Source: an uncultured Bacilli bacterium (GTDB taxonomy: Bacteria; Bacillota_I; Bacilli_A; RF39; UBA660). Taken from it: a stretch of 8,881 nt of DNA. Each line of letters begins with the position of its first letter. The stretch's first letter is position 1. The notes under the pieces are model-generated. The model worked only from the letters and a program-made list of their open reading frames with translations. It was not told the origin of the DNA and ran no database searches. Positions 5,018 to 8,881 of the stretch are shown here, one piece after another. Position numbers and translations under genes: made by a program. Location: positions 1 to 8,881 of the forward strand of contig CALVJE010000038.1 in NCBI GenBank assembly GCA_944331725.1. The letters are read 5' to 3'.

Positions 5018-6874
5018 GGACTCATCACGAGGCGGAACGAGCCAAAGCATCGCATCAAAATAGAGTAAAAAAGAATAACGTCGAAACCAAATTACAGAAT
5101 GACAACCGCCGCGCAACATCCAAGGGTACTGCTCACTTACCATTGTCTGATAATCACTATACCATCCTGCTGTTTCACTTAAGGCGTGAGAATAACATAC
5201 TCCTCCATTACAAGCTTCACTTGCTATATTACTTGTATATTTATTATAATATTTACTTTCTAATGTCAATGGTTCACTAAATCCACTATTTCCAACTGCA
5301 TCATTATAGTTCCCCATTACATATTCCCAGGCTCCTCCACTCATATCATATACTCCATAGATTGTTCCTGTACTACTTGCTCCTACTCCTTTTCCTGATA
5401 CTCCACTCTCATCTCTTGTATTATCATCATATGTATATTGACATCCATAATCTGTATTTCCGTTACTTGGACTTCCATAACTACATCCTGTTATATAACC
5501 ATTACTCTTATTCTGATATATTTCTTTATCTGCTCCTATAAAGTTTACATTTCCTAACTTTCCATAGGCACTCTGTGATAGATATGCTACCGCTCCCCAT
5601 TCATCATTTCTCATACTATGAGAATTCATACTACTACTAAATCCATATCTATTTCCTTCAGCACTTACCTTTAGTGCTACATTATAAATATTACTTACAT
5701 TTATATTTCTCCAACTACTTACATTTGGTTTTATTATTGGATCTGGTGTTGTACTATTTGTTGAACTTTGTGTCGTATTACTTGTCTCAAACTTCCCTAC
5801 CCATATTCCTGAAAGTTCAGCATCTCCAAACGTAAAGGCATCTGGGGTATACCAATTCTTAGGTGCTTCTGTATTACTATATCTTGCTGTCCCTTTTTCT
5901 TTTACATCTGTTCCTATAAATTTAATATCTATTTCTCCTGGAAGAGTCCTTGTAGGTGTATCACTTAAATACACTCCTCTTTTTCCATAGTAATTTGTTC
6001 CATCTTCACTAGTTATTGTATAAGAATATCTTGGTATCCATACCCACATTGTCTCTATATCATCCATATTTATTACTGTTCCATTAGAAGCACTTTTGTA
6101 TGTTGATAATGTATCACTACTTACTGTTACGGCATTGGCCCATATTCCTCTTCCATAGTTATACCATCCATTTTCTTTATCTGTCTTTACCCAGTTATAT
6201 CCATCGTGACGAACTGCTATCATATTACTATCCATCTCTGGTTCATTTACTTCTTCATTATCTTGTATAAACTTATCTTCTGCTACCTGTTGTGTTGCAA
6301 ATACTTTTAATTTACCTAAAAATACTTTACCCATTGCATCATTACCAGCATTTATATTAATCCAAACTCTTAACTCACAATCAACAGTTTCATTAGCATT
6401 TATCACTCCATGATATATTACTGGTGAATCTGATAATGTACCCATATTACCTAAATATTGATAATCATTTCCTACTTTAACTTCATATCTTACATCCTTA
6501 GAATCTAACAATTCACAAGGACTACCATCAGTAGTTTGACAACTATCTATTAACTCTTCATCATCTATAAGTGATAATGAATAATATAAGTCTATATCAC
6601 TCTTGTTCACCAAAGAAAACTTATATGGGCTAGATACTTTTCCTTCATCATCATAAGTAGGTATTGCATTAGTAAGCTGAATTCCTTCACTTGCACTCTC
6701 ATCTAATTCTAAATCTATTGTATTTACCAAAATACTTATATCTTTCTTTCCTTGAATAGTAGTCATTAACCAAGCATATGATAATCCTATAATAAGTAAT
6801 AAAAGAATTATAAGAATACCAATAATAAATTTCTTTTTATTATTTCTTATAACCCCCTTCATTTTATTTACCAT
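5015..6874 (-). CDS. DGR target: membrane-anchored protein with FGE/C-type-lectin-like variable domain
   Basis: A 619-residue surface protein. A basic N-terminus (RNNKKK) and one hydrophobic helix (about 14-36, ending LSYAWL) suggest a signal anchor. Residues about 40-200 look like an all-beta stalk domain of camelysin/SipW-substrate style (weak). From about 215 (MIAVRHDGYNWVKTD) to the end it resembles the formylglycine-generating-enzyme/C-lectin fold: MWVWIPRYSYT, YDMSGGAWEYVMGN at 509-522 (the GNVWEW-like motif) and LRGG at 587-590. Known DGR targets use this fold to display variable residues. The VR encodes the last ~31 residues. The protein ends LVPPRDES, one frame off from the SFRLVM ending encoded by TR1-TR3; in that frame the gene would stop at 5008-5010. 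The ATG at 6874 follows GGGAGG by 13 bases. It has its own terminator. Confidence 0.9.
   Translation of the reverse strand: MVNKMKGVIRNNKKKFIIGILIILLLLIIGLSYAWLMTTIQGKKDISILVNTIDLELDESASEGIQLTNAIPTYDDEGKVSSPYKFSLVNKSDIDLYYSLSLIDDEELIDSCQTTDGSPCELLDSKDVRYEVKVGNDYQYLGNMGTLSDSPVIYHGVINANETVDCELRVWININAGNDAMGKVFLGKLKVFATQQVAEDKFIQDNEEVNEPEMDSNMIAVRHDGYNWVKTDKENGWYNYGRGIWANAVTVSSDTLSTYKSASNGTVINMDDIETMWVWIPRYSYTITSEDGTNYYGKRGVYLSDTPTRTLPGEIDIKFIGTDVKEKGTARYSNTEAPKNWYTPDAFTFGDAELSGIWVGKFETSNTTQSSTNSTTPDPIIKPNVSSWRNINVSNIYNVALKVSAEGNRYGFSSSMNSHSMRNDEWGAVAYLSQSAYGKLGNVNFIGADKEIYQNKSNGYITGCSYGSPSNGNTDYGCQYTYDDNTRDESGVSGKGVGASSTGTIYGVYDMSGGAWEYVMGNYNDAVGNSGFSEPLTLESKYYNKYTSNIASEACNGGVCYSHALSETAGWYSDYQTMVSEQYPWMLRGGCHSVIWFRRYSFLLYFDAMLWLVPPRDES
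5021..5115 (-). repeat. Variable repeat (VR) of the DGR target
   Basis: The 3' end of the target gene, 93/95 identical to TR4 (3893-3987). Codons between RGG and the 3' constant part are mostly NNT or NNC (Cys, His, Ser, Ile, Phe, Arg, Tyr, Leu, Asp), which is what AAC/AAT template codons become when their adenines are randomised. The 3' 19 bases (GC-rich) are identical in all four TRs and act as the presumed IMH. Confidence 0.88.
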
Positions 6875-6938
6875 TTATCTTTATCAACCTCCCTATATCA
6901 TCAAATTATTCTAAAACTATTCTATCAAATTTTTTTAA

Positions 6939-6968
6939 AATATAAAAGAAATTTGTCGAAATTGTTAA
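6939..6968 (-). promoter_or_regulatory. Candidate promoter of the target gene
   Basis: On the minus strand TTAACA (6963-6968) and TATATT (6939-6944) are 18 bases apart, about 65 bases before the target start codon. The spacer contains the AATTTCGACAAATT near-palindrome that is also present at 7210-7226, so this short palindrome could be a protein-binding site. Prediction by eye. Confidence 0.4.
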
Positions 6969-7226
6969 AGCTTTTTTAAAATGTTACATAGAGATTTTTT
7001 TAAAATGTTACATTATACACATAATATTTATAATTTTATTGATAGGAAAATCATTGATAATAGGCAGTAATAATTCGTCATACTTGTTGTAATATCTTAT
7101 CTTTAAGATATTACAAGCTCTATAAGAATTATTACTAGGTTCCTGTTGTCAATGAGGAACTATCAATAAAATCTAATATAAAATTGTAACATTTCTAAAA
7201 AATCTTAACAGAAATTTGTCGAAATT
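6947..7226. repeat. Foldback / MITE-like nested palindrome
   Basis: The gene-free stretch between target and glycosyltransferase is almost wholly one nested imperfect palindrome. It is bounded by identical 17-base copies of AGAAATTTGTCGAAATT (6947-6963, 7210-7226), themselves near-palindromic. Inside: an imperfect arm pair (6965-6989 with about 7185-7209), 13 bp (7033-7045 with 7160-7172), 7 bp (7051-7057 with 7149-7155), 11 bp (7066-7076 with 7126-7136) and 13 bp with a 4-base loop (7087-7099 with 7104-7116). There is no ORF. It could be a miniature inverted-repeat element or a structured RNA. The right end overlaps the glycosyltransferase stop codon. Confidence 0.7.
6972..7013. repeat. Two-copy tandem repeat, 24-base period
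   Basis: TTTTTTAAAATGTTACAT occurs at 6972-6989 and 6996-7013 inside the left arm of the foldback element. The right arm carries one related inverted copy (TGTAACATTT near 7185), so one left copy probably arose by local duplication. Confidence 0.7.
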
Positions 7227-8235
7227 AATTTACATAAAATAAACTAGATAATACTTTTCTTTTAGTATCTTCTACATCTAAACTTCCTATAGGTTTATCT
7301 AATTCTTTAATAAAACTAAATTCCCTACTATCTTCATCTATAGTATAAGTCCCATATTTACTAATAATAAGTTTATTAAAGTCATTTAAAATCTCCATTT
7401 TTTTCTTATTATCAATATCCCAATTATATATCTCTTTAAGTCTATCTAAACAAGAAATAATTTGTATTTTTCTAATTTCATCTTTAGATAAATTATATGT
7501 TCCATCTTCAATAGTTTTCTCAGTAATAGAATCACATACTTTAAAAATATCAAATATATCTTCATTAACATTTAAACAAGAATCCATAATACCCTTACTA
7601 TTAATTCTATAAAAATAATATTTAGACGGAATAAAACCAATTACAGATGCTTTTAAAATAATAGGATAAACAAATGCTATATCTTCCCACTTAACAAAAG
7701 GAATAAAAGGTTCTTCTTCTAATAAATCTCTTCTATAAATCTTATTACAACAAGATGGAGACTCATAACATAAAAAACCTGGATTTTTAGAAACATCAAT
7801 AATTTTAGGTGAAATATTACCATATTCTCTTTCTATAAAACTTTTACTATTATCTTTTTCTAATACTCTTTGAACTCCTGTAGATACAACTCTTAAGTCT
7901 TTACAAATATCTATTAAAGCTAACATATCACCATACATATTTCTATGAATAAAGTCATCACTATCTACAAAGCCAATATATTCACCACTAGCATACTTAA
8001 AACCAATATTTCTAGCAACAGAAACACCCTTATTTTTATCTAAATGAATATATTTAAATATCTCAGGTAACAATTCACAATATTTTTTTATTATATCTAA
8101 ACTATTATCACTAGAATTACTATCAACAATAATAACTTCAAAATCCAAAACATCTTGCAAAACTAAACTAGTTAAACACTCTTCAAGATATGCTTCACTA
8201 TTATAAACTGGAACTATTATACTTAATCGTTTCAT
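7225..8235 (-). CDS. Family 2 (GT-A) glycosyltransferase
   Basis: A 336-residue enzyme beginning MKRLSIIVPVYN, the hallmark of GT2 glycosyltransferases, which transfer a sugar from a nucleotide-sugar donor during polysaccharide or glycoprotein synthesis. Seen: EVIIVDSNSSDNS at about 33-45 (nucleotide-binding), VSVARNIGFKYASGEYIGF at 71-89 and the metal-binding DSDD at 91-94. The remainder (about 180-336) lacks a recognisable second domain or membrane helices, so a cytoplasmic enzyme is expected. The ATG at 8235 is chosen because the GT2 motif starts there and GGGTGG lies upstream; a longer start at 8265 would add ten atypical residues. Acceptor unknown. It could modify a surface component, but no link to the DGR is shown. 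Confidence 0.88.
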   Translation of the reverse strand: MKRLSIIVPVYNSEAYLEECLTSLVLQDVLDFEVIIVDSNSSDNSLDIIKKYCELLPEIFKYIHLDKNKGVSVARNIGFKYASGEYIGFVDSDDFIHRNMYGDMLALIDICKDLRVVSTGVQRVLEKDNSKSFIEREYGNISPKIIDVSKNPGFLCYESPSCCNKIYRRDLLEEEPFIPFVKWEDIAFVYPIILKASVIGFIPSKYYFYRINSKGIMDSCLNVNEDIFDIFKVCDSITEKTIEDGTYNLSKDEIRKIQIISCLDRLKEIYNWDIDNKKKMEILNDFNKLIISKYGTYTIDEDSREFSFIKELDKPIGSLDVEDTKRKVLSSLFYVN

Positions 8236-8271
8236 AAAACCACCCTGCCAACAAAATGGTATCATTAAAAA

Positions 8272-8294
8272 GAAAAAAACACAATAAGTATTGT
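8272..8294 (-). terminator. Weak intrinsic terminator after the Rpn-like gene
   Basis: On the minus strand ACAATA-CT-TATTGT (8281-8294) followed by GTTTTTTTC. The stem is short and AT-rich but the position, just after the stop at 8300, is right. The 2-base loop implies that the inner pairs open. Confidence 0.45.
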
Positions 8295-8299
8295 ATTTT

Positions 8300-8881
8300 T
8301 TATAATAACATTGATATTTGATTTTTAGATAATCCAGTTAATTCACTAATTAAAGGTATATCCATCTTTTTAGCAAGCATTGATTTTGCAATAGATTTTT
8401 TTTCATTACTAGCTCCTTGCTCTATTCCCTGTTCTATCCCCTTTTCAATTCCTTCTTCTCTAGCAATATTACTATGATACTCTATCTTTAAAGCTTCCTC
8501 TTCCTTTCTTCTTTTCTCAGGATCATATAGTCCTATATTATCAATATTATTTGTTAATTCATATAATCTATCTGCTACTTCCATTAATTCTTCATCTCCT
8601 TCTGCTAACTTTTTTATTTCTAAATAATCATCTAACATTAATATAACTAATTCTTTATCTAATTTAGTTAATTCTTCTTCATTAAGATATTTATTATAAC
8701 TTTTCATCATATCTATATGTATCTTTTCACTTGTTTCTGTTTCTATTATGTTTTCATTATTTTTCATTTGAAATGTTGATATTTTTTCTTTTCCTAAACA
8801 TTCTTCAAAGTTATCAAATATATCAAAATTAATCTGTATTACTTTTATTTTTTTACTATACTCTTCTCCTTTACTTAATAA
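8300..8881 (-). CDS. Rpn-family (PD-(D/E)XK) nuclease/transposase-like protein, 5' end missing
   Basis: The frame is open from the stop at 8300 to the window edge, so the ATG at 8767 is an internal Met and the gene begins outside. The visible 193 residues start LLSKGEEYSKKIKVIQINFD, then FQMKNN and SEKIHIDMMKSYNKYL, matching the middle and C-terminal part of the Rpn family (recombination-promoting nuclease, annotated as putative transposase). The C-terminal EEGIEKGIEQGIEQGA repeat, followed by a short helical tail (SMLAKKMDIPLISELTGLS), is characteristic. The catalytic core lies upstream and is not visible. Rpn genes are common, variable accessory genes in gut bacteria. No link to the DGR is evident. 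Confidence 0.85.
   Translation of the reverse strand, partial: LLSKGEEYSKKIKVIQINFDIFDNFEECLGKEKISTFQMKNNENIIETETSEKIHIDMMKSYNKYLNEEELTKLDKELVILMLDDYLEIKKLAEGDEELMEVADRLYELTNNIDNIGLYDPEKRRKEEEALKIEYHSNIAREEGIEKGIEQGIEQGASNEKKSIAKSMLAKKMDIPLISELTGLSKNQISMLL

Overview
The window comes from a very AT-rich (low-GC) bacterium. Codon use, the rubredoxin-containing flavoprotein and the style of the membrane-anchored surface protein suggest an anaerobic, probably gut-dwelling Firmicute/Bacilli-like lineage. That placement is inference; there is no rRNA or other phylogenetic marker here.

The centre of the window is a diversity-generating retroelement (DGR) of unusual layout. On the minus strand, right to left, it has: a 619-residue membrane-anchored target protein with a C-terminal FGE/C-type-lectin-like domain (5015-6874), whose last codons form a variable repeat (VR, 5021-5115); a GNRA-capped hairpin and a strong intrinsic terminator just after it; an unrelated plus-strand flavin reductase-rubredoxin gene (4177-4833); a noncoding array of FOUR template-repeat (TR) units (about 2745-3990); an Avd accessory gene (2369-2725); and a DGR reverse transcriptase (1314-2384) that overlaps avd. 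A thymidylate synthase gene follows 34 bases after the RT and is interrupted by one in-frame TAA.

The four TR units share the same GC-rich ends, but their cores differ. TR1, TR2 and TR3 are classic asparagine-codon-rich, adenine-rich templates. TR4 is adenine-poor and matches the VR at 93 of 95 positions. Both differences are an A in TR4 (coding strand) and G or T in the VR, which is the DGR signature. Each TR is followed by about 140 bases of conserved spacer that folds into a series of hairpins, one with a compensatory base-pair change. Each unit therefore looks like a self-contained template RNA. TR1-TR3 have no cognate VR in the window. They either serve targets elsewhere or are alternative cassettes for the nearby VR.

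Right of the target gene lie a roughly 280-base nested imperfect palindrome (foldback/MITE-like, 6947-7226), a family-2 glycosyltransferase (7225-8235) and the 3' part of an Rpn-family (PD-(D/E)XK) nuclease/transposase-like gene that runs off the window edge (8300-8881). Working model: RT and Avd copy template RNAs with adenine-directed errors, and the cDNA replaces the VR, so the cell displays a changing lectin-like surface on a membrane-anchored stalk.
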